A DNA stretch of 42,121 bases from J089 sp964549745 (GCA_964549745.1 CAZJWP010000008.1:1-42121), one strand, 5' to 3'; positions 34,644-42,121 are shown, numbered from the stretch's first letter. The notes: a model not told the origin generated them from the letters alone. Made by a program: numbers and translations.

Positions 34644-35977
34644 ATGGAACGGTAACAACGAAACTATACGAACAATTTGCCCGGGATTTTGGTGCAGATC
34701 GCCAGGGAAAGCTGGCACAGAATGCAGCAGTGCAACGAGACATCCGGGAACTGGCCGTCAACTGGGAAACGTTCCGGCAGATCGATCACAATTTCTCCGA
34801 GGTGATCACCGGCGAACTTCCGGTGACAAACCAAAAAAAGAGTGGCCGCTGCTGGGGTTTTGCCGGATTGAACCTGATGCGCATTTACCTGACCCGGAAG
34901 TACAACCTTGAAGAATTCGAATTCTCCCAGAGCTATTTCATGTTCCACGACAAACTTGAAAAGGCTAATTACTTCCTGGAAAATTGCCTGAAAACTCTGG
35001 ATGAATCATGGGAAAGCCGCCTTATGATGCACCTGCTGGCGGACCCGATCCAGGACGGCGGGCAATGGGACATGTTTGTGAACCTCATCGAAAAATACGG
35101 TGTGGTTCCCCAATCGGTGATGCCGGAAAGCTACCAGACCAGCGAATCCATGATGATGAACCGCATGGTGACCCGGAAACTGCGGGAATTTGCCGCGGAT
35201 TTACGGAAAGCTCACGGAAAGAACGCCTCCATGGATGACCTGCGCGCCATGAAAGATGAGATGTTGGCAACCGTCTATCGCCTGTTGGCGATTCATGTCG
35301 GGCAACCGCCCAAAAACTTCGACTGGCAAACCCGGGACAAGGACAAAAAATTTGTCCGCTTTGAGAACCTCACGCCTCAATCGTTTTATCGCGATCACGT
35401 GGGTGTGAAACTCACTGACATGATCTGTCTGATCAATGCTCCCATGAGCGACAAGCCCTACAACGAACTGTTCACAGTGGAATATCTGGGCAATGTGGTG
35501 GAAGGCCGGATCGTGAAATACATCAACCTGGAATCGGAGCAGCTTAAGCGCTATGCGATCCGGTCTCTGAAAGACAATAATCCGGTCTGGTTCGGCTGCG
35601 ATGTGGGGAAACATTTCCATCGCGATTTCGGCGTCATGGACATGGATTTGTATGATTATGAACTATTCTACGGCGTGCCGATGGGCATGGATAAATCCAC
35701 GCGCCTGGAATACGGCGACAGCATGATGACCCACGCCATGCTCTTTACCGGCGTGGATCTGAAAGACGATCAACCGCGCAAATGGCGAGTGGAAAACAGC
35801 TGGGGTGACAAAGTCGGTAAAAAGGGCTACTATATTATGACCGACAAGTGGTTTGATGAATACCTCTACGAGATTGTCATTGATAAAAAATACCTGCCGG
35901 ATGAGATCAAGAAACTATATGAAAAAGAACCGGTGAAACTGGCGCCCTGGGATCCAATGGGGTCATTGGCGAAGTAG
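34640..35977 (+). CDS. pepC: aminopeptidase C / bleomycin-hydrolase family (C1B) cysteine peptidase
   Basis: 445 residues, full family length. Catalytic Cys in KSGRCWGFAGLNLMR (about 68-82), His in GDSMMTHAMLFTGV, and Asn in WRVENSWGD; the oxyanion Gln lies just before in VTNQKK. Such enzymes are cytosolic hexameric aminopeptidases. The C-terminus ends DPMGSLAK, longer than the self-processing arm of yeast Blh1. Last gene of the SDR/DJ-1/PepC operon; together they suggest cytosolic stress and peptide clean-up. Confidence 0.93.
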   Translation: MNGTVTTKLYEQFARDFGADRQGKLAQNAAVQRDIRELAVNWETFRQIDHNFSEVITGELPVTNQKKSGRCWGFAGLNLMRIYLTRKYNLEEFEFSQSYFMFHDKLEKANYFLENCLKTLDESWESRLMMHLLADPIQDGGQWDMFVNLIEKYGVVPQSVMPESYQTSESMMMNRMVTRKLREFAADLRKAHGKNASMDDLRAMKDEMLATVYRLLAIHVGQPPKNFDWQTRDKDKKFVRFENLTPQSFYRDHVGVKLTDMICLINAPMSDKPYNELFTVEYLGNVVEGRIVKYINLESEQLKRYAIRSLKDNNPVWFGCDVGKHFHRDFGVMDMDLYDYELFYGVPMGMDKSTRLEYGDSMMTHAMLFTGVDLKDDQPRKWRVENSWGDKVGKKGYYIMTDKWFDEYLYEIVIDKKYLPDEIKKLYEKEPVKLAPWDPMGSLAK

Positions 35978-35994
35978 TGGAAGACTAATCTCAA

Positions 35995-36609
35995 CTAATT
36001 TTTTAGTCCTTGTAGATAATAATTCCACAGCATTTGGGCCGCAGCGCTGCGGTAAGGTTGCCACGGTTCGGCCAGTTTTGTCAGCTTATTATTATCCAGT
36101 AATACGGCTGCTTTCTGAAGCCGCTTTACAGCCGTCGCCAGCGCCAGATCAGATGCCGGCCAAATGTCTTTGCCCCTTAGCGCCATGAGGAAGTAAATAT
36201 CCACCGTCCAGGGTCCGATGCCGCGAATGGACAGCAAATTTTGCTTTAATTCCGGGGACCATTTATGTAATTCAATATTTTGTTCAATCACGGATTTTGC
36301 CAGTCCAACAATATATTCACTTTTCATCCGGGTGATGCCACAGGTTCGGAGGTCATCAACACTGCGCGTAGAGATATTTTCGGTCGTTACAGGACCGAGC
36401 CTGTCTTGTAGTCGTTTAAACACCGCTGCCGCAGAAGCCAAAGAAACCTGTTGCTCCAGGATGATGTGGACCAGGGTTTGGAAGTCCGGTTCACGGAAAA
36501 CCGGGACCGGCAGTCCGACTTCATTTATCACCGTTTCCAGAAGTGGTTCGCGCTCAGCCAGTTCCAGGCAGGCGTCATCAAACTCCTGAACGGACTTAAA
36601 AGCGTTCAT
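35995..36609 (-). CDS. DNA-3-methyladenine glycosylase (AlkA-like, HhH-GPD)
   Basis: 204 residues of the helix-hairpin-helix GPD superfamily. IILEQQVSLASAAAVFKRL (about 49-67), the hairpin LLSIRGIGPWTVDIY (125-139) and the catalytic Asp154 in PASDLAL. It excises alkylated bases. It lacks the N-terminal TBP-like domain of E. coli AlkA, as in the short bacterial form. ATG at 36609 lies 14 bp inside the 3' end of the Ada-type gene, so the two are coupled; the longer open frame to 36684 is not protein-like. Confidence 0.88.
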   Translation of the reverse strand: MNAFKSVQEFDDACLELAEREPLLETVINEVGLPVPVFREPDFQTLVHIILEQQVSLASAAAVFKRLQDRLGPVTTENISTRSVDDLRTCGITRMKSEYIVGLAKSVIEQNIELHKWSPELKQNLLSIRGIGPWTVDIYFLMALRGKDIWPASDLALATAVKRLQKAAVLLDNNKLTKLAEPWQPYRSAAAQMLWNYYLQGLKN

Positions 36610-37438
36610 AAATAGGATCAGCCGTGAATTGCTCCCGGACCAAGATGGCTTTTTTCCGTTCAGCGCCCCAGTGATAGTTGCCAAAGGCGCCGCTTTTCCG
36701 GATCACCCGGTGGCAGGGAATCAGGTAGCTGATGGGATTGGCGCCAACGGCATTTCCCACAGCACGGGACGCTTTGGGATTGCCGATCAGTCCGGCAATG
36801 CGATCATAGCTGATGACACGACCGGGTGGGATGCGAATCAGCGCTTCCCATACCTTGATCTGGAAATTGGTTCCCCGAATGAGCAGGTGAAAAGGTTTGT
36901 TATTATCCGGTTCTACGGCGAAAATTTGTTCTATAAAACCGCCAGTTCCGTCCTGATCTTTTATTATGGATGCGGCGGGCCAGTTGGCTTTCAACTCGTC
37001 CACAGAATCTGTGTTTATCCGGTCAGGGAAGGACAGTGCGCAAATCCCTTTGTCGGTGACTGCAATGAAGCAAATCCCGAACGGCGATTCGTGGAAACCG
37101 TAGCGGATTTCCATTCCGGAGCCCAGCGTTTTAAATGTACCGGGAGTGACCGCATCAAAGGTGACGAAAAGATCATGCATCCGCCCGGGGCCCGAGAGTC
37201 CGGAATCAAAAGAAGCGCCCAGGACCGATTCGGAATCACGCAGGAGGCGTTTTGCAATTTGCAAAGTATTGAATTGCAAAAATTGTTTGGGTGAAATCCC
37301 GGCCCAGCGTTTGAACAGGCGTTGCAGGTGAAAGGGACTCAGGCGTACATGATCCGCCAGAGCTTTGAGGGACGGTTGTTCGCTCCGGTGATTTTCCAGA
37401 AAGTCAATGGCTAGTCCGATGCGTTGGTAATCGTTCAT
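36596..37438 (-). CDS. AraC-type HTH / O6-methylguanine-DNA methyltransferase fusion (Ada-like)
   Basis: 280 residues. AraC-type DNA-binding domain at about 5-103 (LSPFHLQRLFKRWAGISPKQF), then a linker with GICFIAV, and the methyltransferase domain with NFQIKVWEAL, GNPKASRAVGNA and the acceptor Cys242 in PCHRVI. It lacks the N-terminal zinc domain with which E. coli Ada senses methylphosphotriesters, so any induction must use another signal. GGAG 9 bp before ATG. First gene of a two-gene alkylation-repair operon with the glycosylase. Confidence 0.92.
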   Translation of the reverse strand: MNDYQRIGLAIDFLENHRSEQPSLKALADHVRLSPFHLQRLFKRWAGISPKQFLQFNTLQIAKRLLRDSESVLGASFDSGLSGPGRMHDLFVTFDAVTPGTFKTLGSGMEIRYGFHESPFGICFIAVTDKGICALSFPDRINTDSVDELKANWPAASIIKDQDGTGGFIEQIFAVEPDNNKPFHLLIRGTNFQIKVWEALIRIPPGRVISYDRIAGLIGNPKASRAVGNAVGANPISYLIPCHRVIRKSGAFGNYHWGAERKKAILVREQFTADPIYERF

Positions 37439-37541
37439 TTATGCACTCCGTTTGGAGCGTGAAATTGACCTGTTTCCGGACTGTACGCCACCCGAATCTT
37501 GCTATTTGTAAAATTTCGGAAACAATATAAAAATTTTATGG

Positions 37542-37570
37542 TTGACAAATACGAATAATAAGTAAATTAT
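37542..37570 (+). promoter_or_regulatory. putative promoter of the HTH-ImmA/IrrE gene
   Basis: Consensus TTGACA (37542-37547) followed 15-17 bp later by TAAATT/AATTAT (37563-37570). If used, transcription starts near 37577, which excludes the ATG at 37569 and supports the start at 37593. Confidence 0.5.
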
Positions 37571-37592
37571 GTCAACTTACAGGATGGAGAAA

Positions 37593-38639
37593 ATGTTTGG
37601 GGAAAAATTAAAATCTGCCAGAATAATGGCAGGGATTTCAATGGATGAACTCTCGAATCGAATAGGAAATCTTGTAACCAAACAGGCAATTTCAAAATAT
37701 GAAGCAAATAAAAATATGCCGGGCAGTTCGGTCATGTTGGCTTTAGCAAAAGCACTCAATGTGAACTTGGATTATTTGCTGGGGGAAGACAAGATAGTTT
37801 TAAACGAGATTCGTTTTCGAAAGAAAAGCCGGATTGGGAAGAAAGAATTAAAGTCAATCGAGGCAAGAAGCATTGATTGGTTGAGTCGTTATCAATCAAT
37901 TGAAGATTTATTGGGTCAGAAGCGGGTGTTCACTAATCCACTTAAAAATCGGGTTATAAGAAACAGCGAAGATGCCGAACAAAGTGCAAAACATTTACGG
38001 GAAAGCTGGGAACTTGGTAATTGGGCCCTGCCGAATGTTTTAGAACTGCTTGAGGAAAAAGGAATCAAAGTTGTCGAAGTAAATGCAAATTCTAATTTTG
38101 ACGGACTGTCGGCTTTTGTAGGAGAAATTCCATTTATAGTTCTAAACAATCAATATAACTTAGATTTACCACGAAAACGATTTTCGGCAATGCATGAAGC
38201 AGCTCATTTGTTATTACGCTTTTCCAATCACCTAACGGAAAGGGAAATCGAAAGAATGTGCCACCGATTCGCCGGAGCCTTTTTGTTACCGGAAGATGCA
38301 TTGCGAATTGAAATTGGCAAGAAACCAAAGTCCATTTCGCCAAGTGTTTTGATAAATATTAAAGAGATCTTCGGTGTTTCAATTCAGGCAATTATGGCAC
38401 GAGCGAAGGACTTGAACTTCATCTCCGAGGCTAGTTTTATTAGATTCCGCCAATGGATATCAAAACATAATTTTAGAGTGAACGAACCGGGAGATTACAA
38501 GGGAATAGAAGTCCCCACCCGGTTTGAAAATTTGGTAAGTTCCGCACTCTCGGATGGAATTATTTCGGAATCCAAAGCAGCCGGGTTATTGGGGGTTGAT
38601 ATTGGAAGCTTAAGAAAGAGGTACTTTGCCTATGGATGA
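37593..38639 (+). CDS. XRE-HTH / ImmA-IrrE metallopeptidase domain protein
   Basis: 348 residues from ATG 37593, which has AGGA 8 bp upstream; two earlier in-frame ATGs (37569, 37584) are less likely given the promoter position. HTH_XRE at about 1-65 (FGEKLKSARIMAGISMDELSNRI in part; KQAISKYEANKNMP), and a COG2856 zinc-peptidase domain with His201-Glu202-x-x-His205 in AMHEAAHLLLRF and CHRFAGAFLLPEDAL. This architecture acts as a repressor that is cleaved or cleaves, as in ImmA/ImmR and antitoxin-like pairs. It overlaps the PIN gene. AT-rich relative to neighbours, suggesting acquisition. Confidence 0.88.
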   Translation: MFGEKLKSARIMAGISMDELSNRIGNLVTKQAISKYEANKNMPGSSVMLALAKALNVNLDYLLGEDKIVLNEIRFRKKSRIGKKELKSIEARSIDWLSRYQSIEDLLGQKRVFTNPLKNRVIRNSEDAEQSAKHLRESWELGNWALPNVLELLEEKGIKVVEVNANSNFDGLSAFVGEIPFIVLNNQYNLDLPRKRFSAMHEAAHLLLRFSNHLTEREIERMCHRFAGAFLLPEDALRIEIGKKPKSISPSVLINIKEIFGVSIQAIMARAKDLNFISEASFIRFRQWISKHNFRVNEPGDYKGIEVPTRFENLVSSALSDGIISESKAAGLLGVDIGSLRKRYFAYG

Positions 38640-39138
38640 TGTCTGTTTTCTTGATGCCAGTGTATTTCTTGATATAATCTCCATTGACATTTTACATATT
38701 TTTTTCTCCGAATTTACCAATGTGCAAATACCTGATGTTGTGTACGCAGAAATATCTAACGAAACACAACAGCTACAAATAGACCGATACAAGAATTCTT
38801 ATTTAATCATTCCTTTCTCACCTGCAGAGTTACAGAATATTCAGTCTATTTCACATCTCTACTCTGGATTATCATTTGCAGACTGCTCGCTTATATTTCT
38901 TGCGCAAAAAGAAGACAGGCTTCTGTTGACTTCTGATAGAGCACTAAGGAAGGTAGCTGGAAAATATGGGATTGAAGTTCATGGTATTGTCTGGATTTTG
39001 GAGACTTTGATTCGGACACGAGGAATAACCAAAGTGCAAGCAATTGAGAAAGCCAAAGCAATAATCCGAATTAATCCACGCGCTCCCCAAGAAGTTCTGG
39101 AGGAGAGAATTCGAATGTGGGAAAATAAAGGTTGGTAA
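38632..39138 (+). CDS. PIN-domain ribonuclease-like protein, probable toxin
   Basis: 168 residues, start ATG 38632 within the end of the HTH gene (8-bp overlap); TTG 38626 is an alternative. PIN-fold acidic residues are in place: Asp8 (FLDAS), Glu40 (VYAEIS), Asp84 (SFADCS) and Asp102 (TSDRAL). PIN proteins of this kind (DUF3368/VapC-like) cut RNA. Coupling to an XRE-ImmA/IrrE gene suggests a toxin-antitoxin-like module with the HTH-peptidase as antitoxin/repressor; Xre-COG2856 with PIN pairs have been proposed by comparative genomics. Ends 4 bp before the convergent PEBP gene. Confidence 0.82.
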   Translation: MDDVCFLDASVFLDIISIDILHIFFSEFTNVQIPDVVYAEISNETQQLQIDRYKNSYLIIPFSPAELQNIQSISHLYSGLSFADCSLIFLAQKEDRLLLTSDRALRKVAGKYGIEVHGIVWILETLIRTRGITKVQAIEKAKAIIRINPRAPQEVLEERIRMWENKGW

Positions 39139-39142
39139 TTAT

Positions 39143-39691
39143 CTACCGCTGGTAATACGCGATCAGCGAAGCCTTCGCCAATGTATTAGCATGGAGATAA
39201 AAACCCACCATTTCCGGCGGAGCGTCCGAATCCAAACCCAAATGATCCACGCCTAAAGCGTAGACCGTAATAATGTACCGATGAGGTGCATCACCTTCCG
39301 GCGGACAGGCGCCGCCAAAACCTTTTTGATTAAAACTGGTGATGCTTTGAATACAGCCTTCGGGAGCCAGCATACTTTCGGGATTGCCGGCGCCGGTCTT
39401 GAGCATGTCGGCGGAAGCGGGAATATCAAAGATTACCCAGTGCCACCATCCGCTTCCGGTGGGCGCATCGGGATCGTACACGGTCACGGCAAAACTCTTG
39501 GTACCGGCCGGGGCGTTTTCCCAGTTCAGTTGCGGTGAGATGTTGTTTCCTTCGCATCCGAATCCGGCGAAAACCTGATCAAGGGTAAGCTGCCCGGAAA
39601 TGACGGGACTGGTGAGTGTAAATCCGCCGGCAAAGAGTGCGGATGTGAGTAGAAATTCCCCGATTAAAGTGATCGAACTGATCTTTTTCAT
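39143..39691 (-). CDS. YbhB/YbcL-type phosphatidylethanolamine-binding (PEBP) family protein
   Basis: 182 residues with signal peptide MKKISSITLIGEFLLTSALFAGG, so periplasmic. PEBP signatures: CEGNNISPQLNWENAP, YDPDAPTGSGWWHWVIF (ligand-pocket DPD and HW) and CPPEGDAPHRYIITVYAL. Members bind anionic groups; bacterial function is unclear. ATG at 39691 is chosen for its signal peptide and a perfect AGGAGG 6 bp upstream. That site is immediately preceded by one arm of a long inverted repeat (39703-39777). Confidence 0.9.
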   Translation of the reverse strand: MKKISSITLIGEFLLTSALFAGGFTLTSPVISGQLTLDQVFAGFGCEGNNISPQLNWENAPAGTKSFAVTVYDPDAPTGSGWWHWVIFDIPASADMLKTGAGNPESMLAPEGCIQSITSFNQKGFGGACPPEGDAPHRYIITVYALGVDHLGLDSDAPPEMVGFYLHANTLAKASLIAYYQR

Positions 39692-39702
39692 GGAACCCTC
39701 CT

Positions 39703-39777
39703 TTTCACGGATCGTGTTTTGCCCGTTACCGCTGAGAGCGATGTAATCCAATGGGCGGAAGTGAATGATCCGTGAAA
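39703..39777. repeat. 75-bp element with perfect 11-bp inverted ends
   Basis: TTTCACGGATC (39703-39713) and GATCCGTGAAA (39767-39777) are perfect inverted copies, with a second inner pair GCCCGTT (39721-39727) / AATGGGC (39750-39756; 6 of 7). As RNA on the minus strand it is a long hairpin whose 3' arm touches the AGGAGG of the PEBP gene. It may be a leader regulatory structure or a MITE-like insertion; no target duplication is seen. Confidence 0.7.
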
Positions 39778-39842
39778 CGAGGTTAAGGAATCAGGTGTAA
39801 ATTGACAAGGGAATTCTCTCTGATTCAGACAACGAAAGACTT

Positions 39843-40517
39843 ATGAAAAAACTCTTTCTCTTCGATATTGACGGCACCCTGATTAATTGCGGTCCCGTGC
39901 CCAAACAAGCCATGAATGATTCCTTTCTGGAAGTGACCGGTCATGATCCGGATTTCCAGATCTCCGATGTAGCCGGTCTAACTGATCTGTTTATCATTCG
40001 ACGTACTTTGCAAAAATTCCAACTGGATGGCGCCGATATGGAAATGACAGATCGTATTATTAACGGATATCTGACGCGCCTCAAGGCTGATTACCCAAAA
40101 TCGGAGGGCGCTTTTGCATTTCCCGATGCGATTGAATTTTTATCCTTCGTGGAATCGCAAGGTCATGCCACAGCCTTGTTGACCGGAAATATCCGGCGGG
40201 GAGCACAAGTGAAACTGGGTCGCTTCGATTTATTTGATCGATTTCCATTTGGCGCCTTTGGCGATGATGGACTCACACGCTACGATCTGCCCAGAGTCGT
40301 TCGCGAACGGGCCTGGGATGTATTGGGAGAAGCCTTTCGGTTCGAAGAAATGGTGGTTGTGGGCGATACGGTGGAAGATTGTAAAATTGCCCTTGAAAAT
40401 GGCATGAAATCGGTGATCGTCTGCCGACGTCCGGAATGGCGAGCGGACATTGAAAAGTTGAAACCCACATGGATAGGCGATCGACTGGACGACCCTGAAC
40501 TTTTAGAAATAGTTTAA
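39843..40517 (+). CDS. HAD-superfamily hydrolase (phosphoglycolate-phosphatase-like)
   Basis: 224 residues. Motif I FLFDIDGTLI with nucleophile Asp8 and Asp10, motif II TALLTGN, and motif IV VVVGDTVEDCKIALENGMKSV. An alpha-helical cap (about 15-85) places it in the beta-phosphoglucomutase/Gph-like class. It dephosphorylates a small metabolite; which one is unknown. GAAAGA lies just before the ATG. Confidence 0.88.
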   Translation: MKKLFLFDIDGTLINCGPVPKQAMNDSFLEVTGHDPDFQISDVAGLTDLFIIRRTLQKFQLDGADMEMTDRIINGYLTRLKADYPKSEGAFAFPDAIEFLSFVESQGHATALLTGNIRRGAQVKLGRFDLFDRFPFGAFGDDGLTRYDLPRVVRERAWDVLGEAFRFEEMVVVGDTVEDCKIALENGMKSVIVCRRPEWRADIEKLKPTWIGDRLDDPELLEIV

Positions 40518-40533
40518 GAAAGGAGTGAGTCTC

Positions 40534-40938
40534 ATGTTTTGGTATTCAGCAATCAAAGTGATACATATTTTATCCATTGCAGCCTGGTTTGGAGCCGGAG
40601 TGGTAATCGTGAGAACGTTAAAAAATGAGTCTGATGAAGCCGTGCAACAATTAGCGCAGTTTACCATTTCCAGAATCCAGAACATTGCATCTATTCTGGT
40701 GGTTTTGGCCGGGATCGGGATGCTGATCATCCAGCCTGATTGGCTTAAGCAAGGCTGGATACATACTAAAATCCTGCTATGGGTTATTGCGCTGGGGTTG
40801 GCCCATATGTCCGGTTCTAAACTCAAGAAAAAGCTGGATGGCGCTGATGTTTCGGTAGGACCGATCGTACAGTTTCAGTCCATCGGCTTGATCTGCATGA
40901 TGCTGGCTATGATTTTGGTAGAGTTTAAACCTTTTTAA
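40534..40938 (+). CDS. small four-helix membrane protein, CopD/HemJ/DUF2269-like
   Basis: 134 residues, ATG 40534 with AGGAG 8 bp upstream (GTG at 40525 is less likely). Four membrane helices: IKVIHILSIAAWFGAGVVIV, IASILVVLAGIGMLII, TKILLWVIALGLAHM and IGLICMMLAMILVEF. The IHILSIAAWFGAG segment with a helix His is typical of CopD/SirB/HemJ-like small proteins, some of which bind haem or metal. Specific function not predictable. It follows the HAD gene by 16 bp. Confidence 0.65.
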   Translation: MFWYSAIKVIHILSIAAWFGAGVVIVRTLKNESDEAVQQLAQFTISRIQNIASILVVLAGIGMLIIQPDWLKQGWIHTKILLWVIALGLAHMSGSKLKKKLDGADVSVGPIVQFQSIGLICMMLAMILVEFKPF

Positions 40939-41035
40939 GAAGATGCAAGAATGGAGTATTGGAGTTACGGAAAATTGTACAGATTTTGTGGAAGAATGAG
41001 ACTTTCGCAATGTTGAGAAAAAAGGACATATGCTT

Positions 41036-41845
41036 ATGAAGGACTCACCTGTTGTCTTTATCACCGGCGCCACGTCCGGGATCGGCGCAGCCTGTGCGAA
41101 ATACCTGGCTAATGCCGGATTGACAATCTATGGCGGCGGCCGCCGAATTAAGAAAGAAACCACCACCGGGGAAAAGGTAACGCTATTGCCTTTGGATGTA
41201 AATGAGGATGAATCGGTCCAGTCGGCTGTCAACACCGTCATCGAACGGGAAGGTCGATTGGATGTGGTGATCAACAATGCCGGATTCGGACTGAGCGGTC
41301 CGCTGGAATCCACAACCGTTGAGGAGGCCAAGTCCCAATTCGAGACCAACTTTTTTGGGGTTCATCGCGTGAACCGCGCCGTCCTTCCCCAATTCCACAA
41401 GCAGGGTTCCGGCCGGATCATTATTGTGAGTTCCATCGGCGGGCGGATCGGCCTGCCTTACCAGGGAATGTACAGCGCCGCCAAGTTCGCCCTGGAAGGC
41501 TATGCGGAAGCGCTTTCCATGGAGCTGAAAGCGGACAAAGTGCCGATTCTGCTCATTGAACCGGGCGATTTTGCGACAGGCTTTACGGATGTAAGAGAAT
41601 TCACCTCCAAGTCGGAGGAGGGTGATTCTGCCTTCGAGAAAGCACGGGATACATTTCAGAAGGATGAACGCGGCGGCAAGGATCCGGAGCTGATTGCAAA
41701 AACACTATTAAAGTATATCCGGAAAAAACGCTGGCCGCGGAGGCGCATGGTGGGCGCCTGGGATCAAAAGTTAGCGGTGCATATGCGTCCGTTGATGCCT
41801 GATTCCTGGTTTGAGATGATTATTCGAAGTCACTACTTTGGATAA
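41036..41845 (+). CDS. classical short-chain dehydrogenase/reductase
   Basis: About 269 residues. ATG 41036 preferred over 41030 since AAAGGA lies 9 bp upstream. Full classical SDR set: TGATSGIG cofactor loop, LPLDV, NNAG (about 81-84), Ser in IIIVSSIGGRIG, and YSAAK with active Tyr/Lys. The C-terminal region with IEPGDFATGF resembles SDRs acting on lipids or retinol-like substrates. Substrate unknown. Confidence 0.9.
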   Translation: MKDSPVVFITGATSGIGAACAKYLANAGLTIYGGGRRIKKETTTGEKVTLLPLDVNEDESVQSAVNTVIEREGRLDVVINNAGFGLSGPLESTTVEEAKSQFETNFFGVHRVNRAVLPQFHKQGSGRIIIVSSIGGRIGLPYQGMYSAAKFALEGYAEALSMELKADKVPILLIEPGDFATGFTDVREFTSKSEEGDSAFEKARDTFQKDERGGKDPELIAKTLLKYIRKKRWPRRRMVGAWDQKLAVHMRPLMPDSWFEMIIRSHYFG

Positions 41846-42081
41846 ACACTTCAGCATTGTGACTTGCCCTTTATTCGCGATTCACGTGTGTTCTGATAAC
41901 AAGATATCCGAATAAATCCCCCGATCCCCTTTTAAAAAGGGGGACTTTGTATAGTTCAGGGAATTCACAAGTTCTCACGTTTATTAATTAACCGCAAAGG
42001 ACGCAGAGAAAGCATTGGGTATTTTTGGAACACGACTCAAAGTTTCCCCCAACCGGGGTGGGTGGAATGATTATATTCTAA
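41846..42081. other. repeat-rich non-coding tail
   Basis: No gene seen. Holds a perfect hairpin CCCCTTTT-A-AAAAGGGG (41926-41942), which may terminate the SDR transcript, and the string ACCGCAAAGGACGCAGAG (41991-42008), a kind of intergenic motif seen in many environmental genomes. Confidence 0.5.
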
Positions 42082-42121
42082 TGGAGTCCCACGGGAAAAT
42101 CCCGTGGTACCTTGTAAATTA
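42082..42121 (-). repeat. dispersed hairpin repeat, copy 5 (window end)
   Basis: Reverse-orientation copy with perfect hairpin CCACGGGA-AAA-TCCCGTGG (42089-42107) and the TACCTTGTAAATTA flank, matching 26-63 inverted apart from one base. It is cut by the end of the scaffold. Confidence 0.9.

Noticed and set aside
36629..37294. Plus-strand 221-codon frame
   Set aside because: Antisense shadow of the Ada-like gene, whose PCHR and AraC motifs are clear.
1..42121. tRNA, rRNA, CRISPR arrays, prophage or plasmid origin
   Set aside because: Looked for and not seen: no cloverleaf-like GGTTCGAATCC context, no regularly spaced short repeats, no phage structural genes.

Overview
The window looks like one draft-genome scaffold from a Gram-negative bacterium of the FCB group (Marinimicrobia-, KSB1- or Calditrichota-like; phylum is inference). 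The reasons are: signal peptides, lipoprotein signals and outer-membrane beta-barrels; a C-terminal domain of the type IX secretion sorting (type A) class on a lamin-tail protein (12883-14190); a rhomboid protease with the C-terminal tail common in this group; an archaeal/eukaryotic-type prolyl-tRNA synthetase; and mid-range GC. Three blocks of exactly 100 N (16709-16808, 18719-18818, 24476-24575) are scaffold gaps. Both ends of the window, and both edges of the first gap, lie in copies of one dispersed hairpin repeat, so that repeat probably broke the assembly.

Layout. 1-4976: PlsC-type acyltransferase, EamA transporter, an Sm-like/beta-barrel protein, a TolB-like propeller protein and an MltB-type lytic transglycosylase. 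4995-8646 (minus): a coupled run of penicillin-acylase-family hydrolase, glycerophosphodiester phosphodiesterase and GNAT acetyltransferase. 8982-12881: proS, then a tightly overlapped recO / permuted-papain-like protein / rhomboid unit. 12883-16594: a secreted lamin-tail protein facing away from a motA-motB-motB stator operon. 16861-18491 (minus): eno-ftsB. 18933-25163: a giant lipoprotein of about 18 bacterial Ig-like modules, a gap, then the tail of a beta-barrel protein. 25363-26946: a transposase-derived protein coupled to a LuxR-type response regulator and a wrecked histidine kinase. 26943-32839: M1 aminopeptidase, mutM, DHFR-like protein and M16 lipoprotein peptidase. 33386-35977: a dihydropteridine-reductase-like SDR, a DJ-1 protein and an aminopeptidase C operon. 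35995-37438 (minus): Ada-type methyltransferase plus AlkA-type glycosylase, an alkylation-repair pair. 37593-39138: an AT-rich HTH-ImmA/IrrE protein plus PIN-domain pair, probably acquired and toxin-antitoxin-like. 39143-41845: PEBP protein, HAD phosphatase, a small CopD-like membrane protein and an SDR. The right end is repeat-rich non-coding DNA.

The most interesting items are: (1) a stator operon with one MotA and two MotB paralogues, the first of which has Ser in place of the ion-binding Asp while the second keeps it; (2) an intact but catalytically dead IS1595-type transposase derivative co-transcribed with a response regulator, behind a promoter overlapped by a perfect 8-N8-8 palindrome and followed by an internally deleted kinase; (3) a family of hairpin repeats sitting just after genes and at contig ends; (4) a 75-bp element with perfect 11-bp inverted ends lying directly upstream of a ribosome binding site; (5) the alternating two-type Ig repeat protein, whose apparent continuity with a beta-barrel across a gap is not proven. 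No tRNA, rRNA or CRISPR was seen.
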